From: Aneurinibacillus thermoaerophilus
GTDB taxonomy: Bacteria; Bacillota; Bacilli; Aneurinibacillales; Aneurinibacillaceae
Length of the DNA: 64,000 nucleotides
Direction: 5' to 3'
Assembly: GCF_900099925.1 (NCBI RefSeq)
Contig: NZ_FNDE01000014.1
Coordinates: 1-64,000, forward strand
Below the pieces are notes generated by a model, which was not told the DNA's origin, did not search any database, and saw only the letters and a list, made by a program, of their open reading frames with translations. Position numbers and translations under genes: made by a program. Shown piece by piece: positions 44,494 through 53,335 of the stretch (position 1 is its first letter; each line of letters opens with the position of its first letter).

Positions 44494-45717
44494 GTGAGAA
44501 CAGCAGGCAAATTGATGGTTTCTGTGCTGGCGCTGGCGGCTGCGTTCGCGGCCGGGATCTGGACGAGCGCAGGTGAAGCGGACGGTTTTAAAGAAAAAAT
44601 TACCGCCTATTTTTATCCTGTAACTTATTATTTTGATGGTAAAAAAGATACAAGCGATCCGAAAGTATATAAAAATAATGGCAATCAAGTTCCGAAGACG
44701 ATTACATACCAAGGGACCACCTATGTTCCATTGCGATATGTCGGAGAAAAGCTTGGCAAAGAAGTAGGATATGATGGGAAGACACATTCTGTTTGGATAG
44801 GGCAAAAACCTAAGCTAGAAGCTGTGCAGGCAAATTCTGTTCAGCGGACAGCAAGCGTAACATCGAGCTTTAAAGTTGAGATTGGAGACCGCTGGGATAC
44901 TGTCAAATCCAAACTGGGATCTTATAAAGCTGCCTATACGGGAGCGAACAAGACGAAGTGGTGGGTATATGACAGGTATTGGATCGGTTTCCGCGACGGC
45001 CATGTGATTGAAATGTTTTCTAACACCCTGGACACACAGTATAATGGCGTAAAAGTGGGGAGCACGCGCAGCGAAGTCGAGAAGAAATTGAAATATAGCG
45101 CTAAGCCGGAATGGGCTTTATACGGGGCTACCTTTACTTTTAAAAATGACAGTTCGGAAAAAGTGCTGTACAAATCCGGTTCCTTAGCGATCATTGCTTA
45201 CTATGACAATCTGGACAAAAAAAAGTTACTTGGTTTACGTGTTGTCAATCCAACTGAGCTTGTTCATAAGAAATACTTTGGCTATACGTATCAATATATA
45301 AAAAAACCGAACATTCCTTCTTATCCGACGGATACGGCTACTGTCAATCGAGATGCTGCTAGGCAAGTATTATGGCTGACCAATATAGAAAGAGCAAAGA
45401 AGAAAGTGCCTGCTCTTGCGTGGAGCGATCAGGCGGCCGCCTCCGCCTATAAACATAGTAAAGATATGAGCGTGTACAATTACTTTTCGCATACAACGCG
45501 CGCTGGAAAGTCACCGTTTGATTTAATGGCTGAGCAAGGAATTAAATACACTTTGGCCGCTGAGAATATTTCTATGGGATATCCAGACGCTATTGAAGCT
45601 GTATTTGGGTGGATGAATAGCTCCGGCCACAGAAAAAACTTATTGAATCCCGCTTTTAAAAAGCTTGGTGTAGGCGTGTACGGGACATACTATACCCAGC
45701 ATTTTTTCACGCCCTAA
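44494..45717 (+). CDS. Secreted stalk-domain and CAP/SCP-domain protein
   Basis: The 407-residue protein starts at a GTG after GAGGAG. It has an N-terminal hydrophobic signal (about 5-25), a stalk domain (about 40-108, TTYVPLRYVGEKLGKEVGYD), a CAP-associated domain (about 125-250) and a C-terminal CAP (SCP/PR1) domain with DAARQVLWLTNIERA, SDQAAASAYKHSKDM, YFSHTTRAGKSPFD and WMNSSGHRKNLLNP. CAP domains are extracellular and of uncertain function, common in sporeformers (YlbC, YkwD). It resembles the stalk protein at 41,342, which may be a paralogue of its N-terminal part. Confidence 0.9.
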   Translation: MRTAGKLMVSVLALAAAFAAGIWTSAGEADGFKEKITAYFYPVTYYFDGKKDTSDPKVYKNNGNQVPKTITYQGTTYVPLRYVGEKLGKEVGYDGKTHSVWIGQKPKLEAVQANSVQRTASVTSSFKVEIGDRWDTVKSKLGSYKAAYTGANKTKWWVYDRYWIGFRDGHVIEMFSNTLDTQYNGVKVGSTRSEVEKKLKYSAKPEWALYGATFTFKNDSSEKVLYKSGSLAIIAYYDNLDKKKLLGLRVVNPTELVHKKYFGYTYQYIKKPNIPSYPTDTATVNRDAARQVLWLTNIERAKKKVPALAWSDQAAASAYKHSKDMSVYNYFSHTTRAGKSPFDLMAEQGIKYTLAAENISMGYPDAIEAVFGWMNSSGHRKNLLNPAFKKLGVGVYGTYYTQHFFTP

Positions 45718-45807
45718 TCAGGCAATTATGTTTTGACAAGTTCATGCTGGAAGAAGTAAAATATCATGTGATTGCCTGAAAATTAAGAGTGGAAGGGACG
45801 AGCATTT

Positions 45808-46044
45808 ATGTGGGATTATATTATTCCGATTCTTACGCTGCTTGTCGGAGTGATTGCGGGGTTCGCCCTTGGCGTATGGTACTTGCGAAACCAAATGGCG
45901 AATATGCAGATGGATGAGAAACAAATCCAGCAAATCGCCCGCTCGATGGGAATGAACTTGAATCAAAAGCAGTTAAACCAGATGACGCGCAGAATGCAAA
46001 ACATGAAACCTGGTCTGAAACCGGGTGCGAAAAAGAAAAAATAA
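45808..46044 (+). CDS. yneF: UPF0154 membrane protein YneF
   Basis: The 78-residue protein has one membrane segment (IIPILTLLVGVIAGFALGVW) and a cytoplasmic tail with MDEKQIQQIARSMGMNLNQKQ and a run of lysines, the conserved layout of UPF0154/YneF proteins in Bacillales. Function unknown. GGAAGGGACG precedes the ATG. Bidirectional terminator follows. Confidence 0.92.
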   Translation: MWDYIIPILTLLVGVIAGFALGVWYLRNQMANMQMDEKQIQQIARSMGMNLNQKQLNQMTRRMQNMKPGLKPGAKKKK

Positions 46045-46116
46045 CCGGGGAAACCTGTCATAAAAGCTGTGAACGAGGCCGATTGGACGCAGCTTTTTGC
46101 TATTCGCGTAAAAAAG

Positions 46117-46152
46117 AAAAAACGCGCATCCGGCACGGATTGCGCGTTTTTT
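46117..46152. terminator. Bidirectional terminator
   Basis: AAAAAACGCGCATCCG pairs with CGGATTGCGCGTTTTTT with one bulge. It separates yneF from the convergent yfhP. Confidence 0.9.
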
Positions 46153-46155
46153 ATG

Positions 46156-47145
46156 TTATGGCTTTTCCAACGCCAATTCTGGCGCAAGAACTTTGCTTTC
46201 CATTTTGTGTTCGCGGTATTCCCAGCCTGTGTAGGAATCTATGATGTTCAACTGTTCGTCTAGGTGAACTATCGCAACAAATGCATAGTGCGTTTTGGTT
46301 CGATAGCGCAAATCGATCCAGCGCACTTCGTGACCAAACGTTCGTTTTTTTGTATATACGTACGGGTACCGCGTGAAGGATAGAAAAGCTTGCACCTTAT
46401 TATCCTGCTTTGCTTTTTTGATAACTTCATTTTCTTCTTTATGGTAAAAAGTGTCGTGCCAGATGATACGTTTGTTGTGCAATTCGCCGACATACGAAGC
46501 ATAGGCGGTCTGGACGATCACACCCCAGTGCGTCCAGCGAAGCGTCGGAAGCAGAATATAGTGCCCTTCTTCGCCTAACTCGGCTTTTACGAACCGCACT
46601 AATCTGCGGTAAGTTATTGTTCTTTGGATAATATAGGAAATCATAATCGTATATACGATGCTGAACACATGTCCTGGGTCGAAACCGGCAGCCCAGAAGA
46701 GAAAACCGATAAGGTGAATGGCCATGATGAATGGGTCGAATATGTTGATAACATTGAAAGAAATCCATCGTTTGGAGAAAGGGCGGGCTGCTTGCGTACC
46801 GTATGCGTTAAACAAGTCGATAGACACATGAACAACTACGGCGAGCAGCGTCCACAATAACAGATGCAAGTATGAAACGCCTGAAAAGAAGGTATAAATA
46901 CCGCCACTGATAAGTCCTGCCCAAATGAAAATCGCCGGAATGGAGTGAGAGCGTCCGCGATGATTGCGAATATATGATGCGTTGCCGCGAAGTTTTAATA
47001 CCGTATCCAAATCGGGCGCCTGAGAGCCAATCAGCGTTCCGAGAAGTACAGCATTGGCAAGTTCAGGTTGGCCGGCTACGACCGGATCCAAATACGCAAG
47101 ACCTGCGAGACCAAATCCCATTGCAATGTGGGTACCTGTATCCAA
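46156..47145 (-). CDS. yfhP: YfhP-like membrane-bound metal-dependent hydrolase
   Basis: The 329-residue protein has an N-terminal YdjM/LexA-binding inner membrane domain: MDTGTHIAMGFGLAGLAYL, then LLGTLIGSQAPDLDT, then RNHRGRSHSIPAIF, carrying the conserved His and Asp residues that would bind metal. Several membrane segments follow, then a soluble C-terminal domain. It stands divergently from the mutY operon, as in B. subtilis yfhP-yfhQ, which supports the name. Its substrate is unknown. Confidence 0.9.
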   Translation of the reverse strand: MDTGTHIAMGFGLAGLAYLDPVVAGQPELANAVLLGTLIGSQAPDLDTVLKLRGNASYIRNHRGRSHSIPAIFIWAGLISGGIYTFFSGVSYLHLLLWTLLAVVVHVSIDLFNAYGTQAARPFSKRWISFNVINIFDPFIMAIHLIGFLFWAAGFDPGHVFSIVYTIMISYIIQRTITYRRLVRFVKAELGEEGHYILLPTLRWTHWGVIVQTAYASYVGELHNKRIIWHDTFYHKEENEVIKKAKQDNKVQAFLSFTRYPYVYTKKRTFGHEVRWIDLRYRTKTHYAFVAIVHLDEQLNIIDSYTGWEYREHKMESKVLAPELALEKP

Positions 47146-47370
47146 GTAAACTCCTCCAATTTCCGTATTAGCCTTAAGCGGCTTCTGTTTTCGCTACACT
47201 CTTTCTCGTTTTCCAGTTTTCGTGGATAGCGTAAAGCATTATGCTTTATTATAAAAGAAAACGATATGAATGTTTAGCAATTTAACATAAAATATATATT
47301 TTTTATATGCTGTTCAGAGTCTTAATGTACCCATTATAAGAACGAATGATGATGCGGGAGGAGAATGTGG

Positions 47371-47703
47371 ATGAACTGGATTCAAGTGTTTGCGGAATAT
47401 AAAATCATCCCGGAGAAACGCGGAGAATATTTGCAAAAAATTAAAGACATAGCGATTGCTATGGAGAAAATTGGCGCGCGTAATTTCGTATTGCAAGAAG
47501 GTGTAGATCAGCCTGGTTTATTTGTTGAAATGTTTCACGTTCCTACTGTGGAGGCATATCGAAAAATCAAGCGAAAACGTTGTGAAGAGACGGGAACTTC
47601 GGGGGGATTCTGGCAGAGTATCAACGATTGTATTGTAGCTGGAACGAACAGATTAAATATGTGGGCGTTTGCGCCGGTTGACATAGATGGGAGTGGAGAA
47701 TAA
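47371..47703 (+). CDS. Conserved protein, ABM-like dimeric barrel fold
   Basis: The 110-residue protein has the alternating strand-helix pattern of an antibiotic-biosynthesis-monooxygenase-like (dimeric alpha+beta barrel) domain: WIQVFAEYKIIPEKRGEYLQ, then a helix and QPGLFVEMFHVPTVEAY. No cofactor motif is seen. The ATG at 47371 follows GGGAGGAG at 7 bases. It lies 3 bases before mutY, so it is co-transcribed with it. Function unknown. Confidence 0.65.
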   Translation: MNWIQVFAEYKIIPEKRGEYLQKIKDIAIAMEKIGARNFVLQEGVDQPGLFVEMFHVPTVEAYRKIKRKRCEETGTSGGFWQSINDCIVAGTNRLNMWAFAPVDIDGSGE

Positions 47704-47706
47704 TAC

Positions 47707-48843
47707 ATGGCAAAGCAGCAGGAACGGCAGCAAGATCTGATTGGTTCGTTTGATATCGAAGGATTTCAGGATGATTTATTGTATTGGTTTGAAAGGCAGC
47801 AGCGGGATTTGCCTTGGCGGCGAGATCGGGATGCCTATCGTGTCTGGGTATCAGAGATTATGCTTCAGCAGACGAGAGTAGAGACGGTGATTCCGTATTA
47901 TGAACGGTTTATGGAACGTTTTCCGACCGTGCGTGATCTGGCTGAAGCTGATTTAGAAGAAGTATACAAATACTGGGAAGGGCTCGGCTATTACTCGCGG
48001 GCTAGAAATTTGCATGCAGCTGTAAAAGAGGTGCAGGAAAAGTACGGGGGCGTAGTACCCGATACACCGGAAGAAGTGCATGCCCTAAAAGGAGTCGGGC
48101 CCTATACGGCAGGCGCTATTCTAAGCATCGCATACGGGCTGCCGGAGCCTGCGGTGGACGGCAATGTCATGCGTGTGCTGTCCCGTATTTTTTTAATTGA
48201 GGAAGACATTACGAAGGCGAAAACGAGAAAGCTATTCGAAGCGGTTGTGCACCGAATTATCGCACACCGGAATCCTTCGTTTTTTAATCAGGCGTTAATG
48301 GAACTGGGTGCGCTGATTTGTATTCCGCGTTCGCCACGTTGTGGGATATGTCCTGTAGCGAACCACTGTCGTGCCCGGGACAAAGGGATACAAGAGTCAT
48401 TGCCTGTGAAGAAGAAAGCGAAGCAGGTGCGGATCGAAGAGCGAGCGGTAGCATTGATACAGCGGAATGATGGGAGATGGCTGCTTCATAAGCGTCCTGG
48501 AACAGGGCTTTTAGCGAATTTGTGGGAGTTTCCAAACACGGAATATAAGGGAGACGCAGACCCGAGAGAACAGTTGAGCACGTATGTATATCAGACGTTC
48601 GGAGTAAAATGCATACCTCAGGAATTAGTAATGGAGCATAGCCACGTATTTTCGCATTTGCAATGGAATTTACGCACTTATATATGCGCGTACAAAGGGC
48701 AAGAAGATGTGGAAGGAGACGCTGAGGCAAAAGTGCGGGCAAGCTGGGTACTGATAGAAGAAATGCCGCACTATCCATTTTCTGTATCCCATAAAAAAAT
48801 CGCGGACGGGTTACACGAAGGATTTCAGCAAAGTTTGCTGTAA
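47707..48843 (+). CDS. mutY: A/G-specific adenine glycosylase MutY
   Basis: The 378-residue repair enzyme has the catalytic helix VSEIMLQQTRVETV, the helix-hairpin-helix ALKGVGPYTAGAILSIAYG with catalytic Asp in VDGNVMRVLSR, and the 4Fe-4S site C-x6-C-x2-C-x5-C (CIPRSPRCGICPVANHC). The C-terminal domain (about 230-378) is the MutT-like part that recognises 8-oxoguanine. It removes adenine mispaired with 8-oxoguanine. It follows the ABM-like gene. Confidence 0.96.
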   Translation: MAKQQERQQDLIGSFDIEGFQDDLLYWFERQQRDLPWRRDRDAYRVWVSEIMLQQTRVETVIPYYERFMERFPTVRDLAEADLEEVYKYWEGLGYYSRARNLHAAVKEVQEKYGGVVPDTPEEVHALKGVGPYTAGAILSIAYGLPEPAVDGNVMRVLSRIFLIEEDITKAKTRKLFEAVVHRIIAHRNPSFFNQALMELGALICIPRSPRCGICPVANHCRARDKGIQESLPVKKKAKQVRIEERAVALIQRNDGRWLLHKRPGTGLLANLWEFPNTEYKGDADPREQLSTYVYQTFGVKCIPQELVMEHSHVFSHLQWNLRTYICAYKGQEDVEGDAEAKVRASWVLIEEMPHYPFSVSHKKIADGLHEGFQQSLL

Positions 48844-48963
48844 GCGCATCAAGTCAGGGCGAGGAACGAAATGCGACAACGGATCTGGCTGCGCCTGCTT
48901 TTGAACTCTTAATTTTTAGGCGGCTAGAATAGATACGGTGAATGACAAAAAAGGGGGGGGAGC

Positions 48964-50385
48964 ATGGAGAATGAAAAAAGGGCAATGAAGCCGGAAGATA
49001 TAGAAGAAGTCAAAAAAATCGTAAAAATGGGAAGGGTACTGACCGATGAAAGCGACCTTTTCAGCTATTCGTTTGACGCTTCCTTCGGCACATATTTGAC
49101 GGATTTGGTTGTTCAAACAAAAAGTGTGACAGAGCTTGCTGCGCTCGTGAAGTTGGCAAACCGCAAACGAATCCCCGTATACCCGCGCGGACAATCGACG
49201 TGTCTGAGCGGGGGGCCTTTGCCGGTGAAAGGCGGTATGGTATTTGATTTGTCAGTGATGAATGATGTGCTGGAAATTGATGAAGAAGATTTAATCGCCG
49301 TCGTATCGCCCGGTGTGTTGACCGCGGATATTCATCGTGCGGCTGAAAAAAAAGGATTGATGTATCCGCCAGACCCCAGCAGTTCCCACGTCTCGACTAT
49401 CGGCGGTAATCTGGCGGAAAATTCAGGGGGGCCGCGGGGATTGAAATACGGGGTAACGAAGGATTATGTAATTGGCCTTGAAGTTATTGTTCCAGAAGGG
49501 GAAATTATTAGAACCGGAGGCCGGACGGTGAAGAATGTTACAGGCTATGATTTGACCAAGCTGATCGTTGGCTCGGAGGGAACGCTCGGCATTATTACGA
49601 AAGCAATATTGCGACTTTTGCCCAAGCCTCCTGCTTCGGAGACGGTGATGGCCGTATTTGATAGCCTTGTGGATGCGGGCGGTGCTATTTCAAAAATTCT
49701 CTCTTCCGGTATTTTACCTGCCAAAATGGAATTGATGGATCAGGCGTCCATTATAGCAGTGGAAAATTACGAGCCATCTAATTTGCCTGTCGATGCTGAA
49801 GCGATCATTCTGCTCGAACTGGACGGACATCCTGTGGCGGTTAAAGATGAAGTTCAGCAAGTTGCAGAACTGTGTAAAGCGGTTGGTGCTAGAGAAATCC
49901 GCATTCCGGGAAATGAAGCGGAAAAGGCGGAAATATGGCGGGCGCGCAAGCTTGTATCTCCGGCCATTGTGCGTATTAAACCGACGAAAATTTCCGAAGA
50001 TGCTACAGTACCGCGGAGCAAAATTCCCGACATGTGTGCGAGACTGCAAGAGATCCGTAGAAAGTATAACATTCATCTGGTCGTCTTTGGCCACGCGGGC
50101 GATGGAAACCTACATCCAAATATTATTGCCGATAAAAATGACAAAGAAGAAATGAAGCGAGTTGAGGAGGCAATTGCGGAGATTTTTGCAGCAGCGGTAG
50201 AACTGGGAGGTACGTTATCAGGCGAACATGGCATTGGGACGATGAAAGCGCCGTTTATGGAGATGGAATTAGGAGCGGTCGGGCTTGACATGATGCGACG
50301 TATTAAGCAAGTTTGGGATCCGAACAATATTATGAACCCGGGCAAAATTTTTCCGGAGCCGGGTCAAAAGCTGGAGTTGACCTAA
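48964..50385 (+). CDS. glcD: Glycolate oxidase, FAD-binding subunit
   Basis: The 473-residue flavoprotein has the PCMH-type FAD domain: YPRGQSTCLSGGPLPVKGG, then SSHVSTIGGNLAENSGGP and ILRLLPKP, with the FAD-oxidase C-terminal domain ending GEHGIGTMKAP and WDPNNIMNPGKIFP. It oxidises glycolate or lactate-like 2-hydroxy acids. It starts after a run of G (GGGGGGGG), 2-3 bases from the ATG. The iron-sulphur subunit gene starts one base after its stop. Confidence 0.93.
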   Translation: MENEKRAMKPEDIEEVKKIVKMGRVLTDESDLFSYSFDASFGTYLTDLVVQTKSVTELAALVKLANRKRIPVYPRGQSTCLSGGPLPVKGGMVFDLSVMNDVLEIDEEDLIAVVSPGVLTADIHRAAEKKGLMYPPDPSSSHVSTIGGNLAENSGGPRGLKYGVTKDYVIGLEVIVPEGEIIRTGGRTVKNVTGYDLTKLIVGSEGTLGIITKAILRLLPKPPASETVMAVFDSLVDAGGAISKILSSGILPAKMELMDQASIIAVENYEPSNLPVDAEAIILLELDGHPVAVKDEVQQVAELCKAVGAREIRIPGNEAEKAEIWRARKLVSPAIVRIKPTKISEDATVPRSKIPDMCARLQEIRRKYNIHLVVFGHAGDGNLHPNIIADKNDKEEMKRVEEAIAEIFAAAVELGGTLSGEHGIGTMKAPFMEMELGAVGLDMMRRIKQVWDPNNIMNPGKIFPEPGQKLELT

Positions 50386-50386
50386 A

Positions 50387-51679
50387 ATGAACGAACCTTT
50401 AGAACAGTTGCGGAAAGAGTTGCAATATGAAAAAACGAATCGCTGTGTCCAGTGCGGTTACTGTCTTCCTGTGTGTCCGACATACATTACGATGAGAAAA
50501 GAAACGCATTCGCCGCGTGGAAGAATTAACCTAGTTAAGATGGTGGGTGAAGGAAGAATTACCGATTTGTCTGTTCTAGAGGAACCGCTGAATTTGTGTC
50601 TTGGATGCCGGGCCTGCGAGACGGCCTGTCCAACTGGTGTCGAATATGGTGCGATTCTTGAGGCATCCAGAGCTGCGCTGGCGCGGCGTAAGAAATTTTC
50701 TGTTCCGGTTCGTCTGTTGCGCCGGACAATGTTTAAAAAAGTGTTTTCGAGTAAGCGAATAATGAAATTTGCAGGCAGTATGCTTTGGCTGTATCAAAAA
50801 AGCGGGCTGCAAAAAGCAGCGCGCGTTTCCGGTGCTCTTGAGAAATTGCCGTATCATCTTGGCGTTTTTACGGAGGCCATTCCTCCTTTGGAACGTGGGC
50901 GAATACCTGTAAGAATAAAAGCGAGAAGAGAAAAGAAGTACACGGTTGCATTTTTTACCGGATGCGTCATGGACGCTGTGTTTCAGCGCATTAATCGACT
51001 ATCGGTATTGCTGCTCGCGGAGGCAGGGTGCGATGTCATTGTTGTACCAGGGCAGACATGCTGTGGAGCGCTGCACGCGCATGCCGGAGAGGTGGAAGAA
51101 GCCAGGCGCCTTGCCAAGCAAAATATTGCCGCGTTTGAAAAAGAAGACGTCGATTTTGTTGTCAATAATGCCGGAGGCTGTGGCGCGATACTGCACGAAT
51201 ACGGCCATTTGCTAGGGAAAGAGGAGGAATGGAAAGAAAGAGCCGAGTCTTTCGCCGCAAAGTCAAGGGATATCAGTCAGGTGCTCTTGGCTTGCGGCGG
51301 TCTGAAGAATTTGAAACCACGCTCTGGCGAGCGGGTAACGTACCAGCGTTCTTGCCATTTGACCAACGTCCAAAAGGTTGTGAATGAACCGCTGGCGCTT
51401 TTGAAAAGCGTACCCGGCATTGAGTTCGTGGAGATGGAAGAAGCACAGATGTGCTGTGGCTCGGCAGGTATTTATAACATTGTCCATTATAATGAAGCGA
51501 TGGATATTCTTGATGAAAAAATGAAACATACGAAAGCGACAGGAGCTTCCGCCGTCATTACAACAAACCCGGGCTGTCTTCTGCAAATGAAGCTCGGAAT
51601 TGAGCGGGAAAATTTGTCCGGTTCGATGCGGGCTGTACATCTTGTTGAATATTTGGCGGAAGCGGCAGGCATTTCCTGA
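50387..51679 (+). CDS. glcF: Glycolate oxidase, iron-sulphur subunit
   Basis: The 430-residue protein has two 4Fe-4S ferredoxin motifs (CVQCGYCLPVCP and CLGCRACETACP, about residues 18-78) and two cysteine-rich domains: CCGALHAHAGEVE and CCGSAGIYN. It carries electrons from the GlcD flavin to quinone. A separate GlcE subunit is not present, which is usual for Bacillales. It could feed glyoxylate into the glycerate kinase route. The reading ends 39 bases before the convergent MFS gene. Confidence 0.93.
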   Translation: MNEPLEQLRKELQYEKTNRCVQCGYCLPVCPTYITMRKETHSPRGRINLVKMVGEGRITDLSVLEEPLNLCLGCRACETACPTGVEYGAILEASRAALARRKKFSVPVRLLRRTMFKKVFSSKRIMKFAGSMLWLYQKSGLQKAARVSGALEKLPYHLGVFTEAIPPLERGRIPVRIKARREKKYTVAFFTGCVMDAVFQRINRLSVLLLAEAGCDVIVVPGQTCCGALHAHAGEVEEARRLAKQNIAAFEKEDVDFVVNNAGGCGAILHEYGHLLGKEEEWKERAESFAAKSRDISQVLLACGGLKNLKPRSGERVTYQRSCHLTNVQKVVNEPLALLKSVPGIEFVEMEEAQMCCGSAGIYNIVHYNEAMDILDEKMKHTKATGASAVITTNPGCLLQMKLGIERENLSGSMRAVHLVEYLAEAAGIS

Positions 51680-51718
51680 AATATGTTAGTAAAAAATATG
51701 TTTGTTATCGGTGAAGGG

Positions 51719-52951
51719 CTATGAATCGGTTCCAGGTTCTTGGGTGGCAACTGGCAAACGGTATAGCGGCAGGATAAAAAGCAGACCGACGATAAATAGA
51801 ATTCCTGCCATTTCATACATCGCAACAAGGGAAAATAAATTTTTAAGCAGGCCCGCTATGCTCATCGTAATGACCATTGCCCCGGTGAACAACGGACTGA
51901 GAATACCGTTAACCCGACCTATATATTGACTTTCCGTATTTTGCAAGATCATCGTGTTGATTCCTATTTGAATGCAAGGGAGCACTAAACCGCTGAAAAA
52001 CTGTGCAGTTAATGTTAACCACGGAGTCGTTGATATACCGGATATGGCCATGCAGATCGCGTCGACAAACATGCCGAATGCTAGCAGTTTTTGTGGTGCG
52101 ACCGATTTAGCGAAAACCATAGCCAATCCGCCGCCTAGAACCATGCCGATCCCGCTGACGGTCATTAACCATTGCAAATATTCTTTTTCTAGACCGAGTC
52201 GTTCTGTAACTAGAAAAACGCCGAGCGGCTGGATAAGGCCAATCGCCAAACCGGCGGCGAAGAAACAGGCTCCGAGCAGCGTTAGTACTTTTTTCGACAG
52301 CACATAACGAATCCCGGCAGCCATCTCTTGAAGGAGCGTTGAATGAGTCTCTTCTTTACCCATATCGCGATCCGGCGGAAGAAAAAACAATGCAACGGCC
52401 GACATGAGGAAAGCTATCCCCGTTATCATAATCGCAACTTGAATACCAAAGGTTTGATAAACGAACGTTCCAAGAACTGGGCCAAAAATCATGAATACAG
52501 CGAAGATCGTTTGATAAATCGACATCCCAGCTTGCACCTGTTCGGCCGGAACGTGCATTTTAAATAGCTTTAACCCGGCTGGCTGTGAGAATTGAGACAA
52601 GATCGCCGAGAACAGTATGGAAAAAAACACAGCCTTCCACGAACCAAAAATCAATGTAAATAGAACGGCGAATACTGATATGGCGCTCAATACATCGCAC
52701 CAGATCATTGTTCGCTTGGGGGGCCAACGGTCGGCAAAGGTTCCCCCGATAAACGAGAAAATAAAAATCGGCGCAAATTCAGCGACCGAAACCATTGAAA
52801 CTGCGAATGCATCCCCTCCTGTCATTTCCACTACATACAGCAGCACGGAGAAATTACGTACCCAGATGCCAATTTGGAGAAAAAGTTCAGATAATAGGAT
52901 CGCTTGCACAAAACGATTGCGAAATAGGTTGGCCATGGATGGTGAAGACAA
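51719..52951 (-). CDS. MFS efflux protein (macrolide-exporter-like)
   Basis: The 410-residue protein has twelve membrane segments of the MFS-3/Mef-type group: FADRWPPKRTMIWCDVLSA is the loop 2-3 signature, and residues 150-170 and 300-330 fit the usual symmetry. Such pumps export macrolides or siderophores. The TTG at 52951 is preferred because GGAAGG lies 7 bases upstream; ATG at 52993, next to the leader-peptide stop, would allow translational coupling and is an alternative. A large structured leader with an attenuator lies upstream. The substrate is unproven. Confidence 0.85.
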   Translation of the reverse strand: MSSPSMANLFRNRFVQAILLSELFLQIGIWVRNFSVLLYVVEMTGGDAFAVSMVSVAEFAPIFIFSFIGGTFADRWPPKRTMIWCDVLSAISVFAVLFTLIFGSWKAVFFSILFSAILSQFSQPAGLKLFKMHVPAEQVQAGMSIYQTIFAVFMIFGPVLGTFVYQTFGIQVAIMITGIAFLMSAVALFFLPPDRDMGKEETHSTLLQEMAAGIRYVLSKKVLTLLGACFFAAGLAIGLIQPLGVFLVTERLGLEKEYLQWLMTVSGIGMVLGGGLAMVFAKSVAPQKLLAFGMFVDAICMAISGISTTPWLTLTAQFFSGLVLPCIQIGINTMILQNTESQYIGRVNGILSPLFTGAMVITMSIAGLLKNLFSLVAMYEMAGILFIVGLLFILPLYRLPVATQEPGTDS

Positions 52952-52997
52952 TATGGTTTCCTTCCTTCCGTTTATTTTTATTTCATATTTCATCACT

Positions 52998-53132
52998 TTA
53001 ATTTCCAAATATAAGCATAAAAAACCTCCTTATCCACTTTTCTGGATAGGAGGCAGAACAGTAACAAAAAGATACAGTACAGTACTTTTCGACTGATGCT
53101 ATTAAATGGGTATTTTGTATATAAAAATTCAT
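52998..53132 (-). CDS. Leader reading frame of 44 codons in the MFS transcript
   Basis: An open frame of 44 codons starts at the ATG at 53132 (partial ribosome site AGGA, 5 bases upstream), runs through the terminator hairpin and stops (53000-52998) just before a GTGATG in the coding start of the MFS gene. The peptide is MNFYIQNTHLIASVEKYC, continuing SFCYCSASYPEKWIRR. Its start signal overlaps segment 2 of the attenuator. It looks like a leader peptide, not a functional protein. Confidence 0.4.
   Translation of the reverse strand: MNFYIQNTHLIASVEKYCTVSFCYCSASYPEKWIRRFFMLIFGN
53025..53053 (-). terminator. Terminator hairpin (segments 3:4) in the MFS leader
   Basis: On the minus strand CCTCCTATCCA (53043-53053) pairs with TGGATAAGGAGG (53025-53036; one bulged A) around GAAAAG, followed by six T (53019-53024). 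The 3' arm also contains AAGGAGG, a perfect ribosome site, 6 bases before an ATG. Confidence 0.85.
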
Positions 53133-53133
53133 A

Positions 53134-53195
53134 CTAATCCTATCCAAGAAAAGTTTTTGTGCTTAAATGATGAATGTTTTTAAGGATAAGATTAG
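53134..53195 (-). promoter_or_regulatory. Attenuator segments 1 and 2 in the MFS leader
   Basis: Segment 1 (53184-53195, CTAATCTTATCC) pairs with segment 2 (53134-53145) over 12 bases with one wobble. Segment 2 (TGGATAGGATTAG) can instead pair with segment 3 (TCCTATCCA, 9 bases, perfect), which would break the 3:4 terminator. The tiny frame ending in ATG ATC AAC TAA (53203-53192) stops inside segment 1. Confidence 0.75.
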
Positions 53196-53240
53196 TTGAT
53201 CATTGGTTTAAAAGTCACCCTTCCATTAAATATCAATTTG

Positions 53241-53269
53241 ATACTACACTATTACATAAATTAAATCAA
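53241..53269 (-). promoter_or_regulatory. Promoter of the MFS transcript
   Basis: On the minus strand TTGATT (-35) and TAGTAT (-10) are separated by 17 bases. Transcription would start near 53234, giving a leader of about 280 bases. Confidence 0.65.
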
Positions 53270-53335
53270 GGATTTGTTTTGATTAACAGCATTGACTTCA
53301 CCTAATCCTTTATTTTTTATTGCGAATGTTATGTT

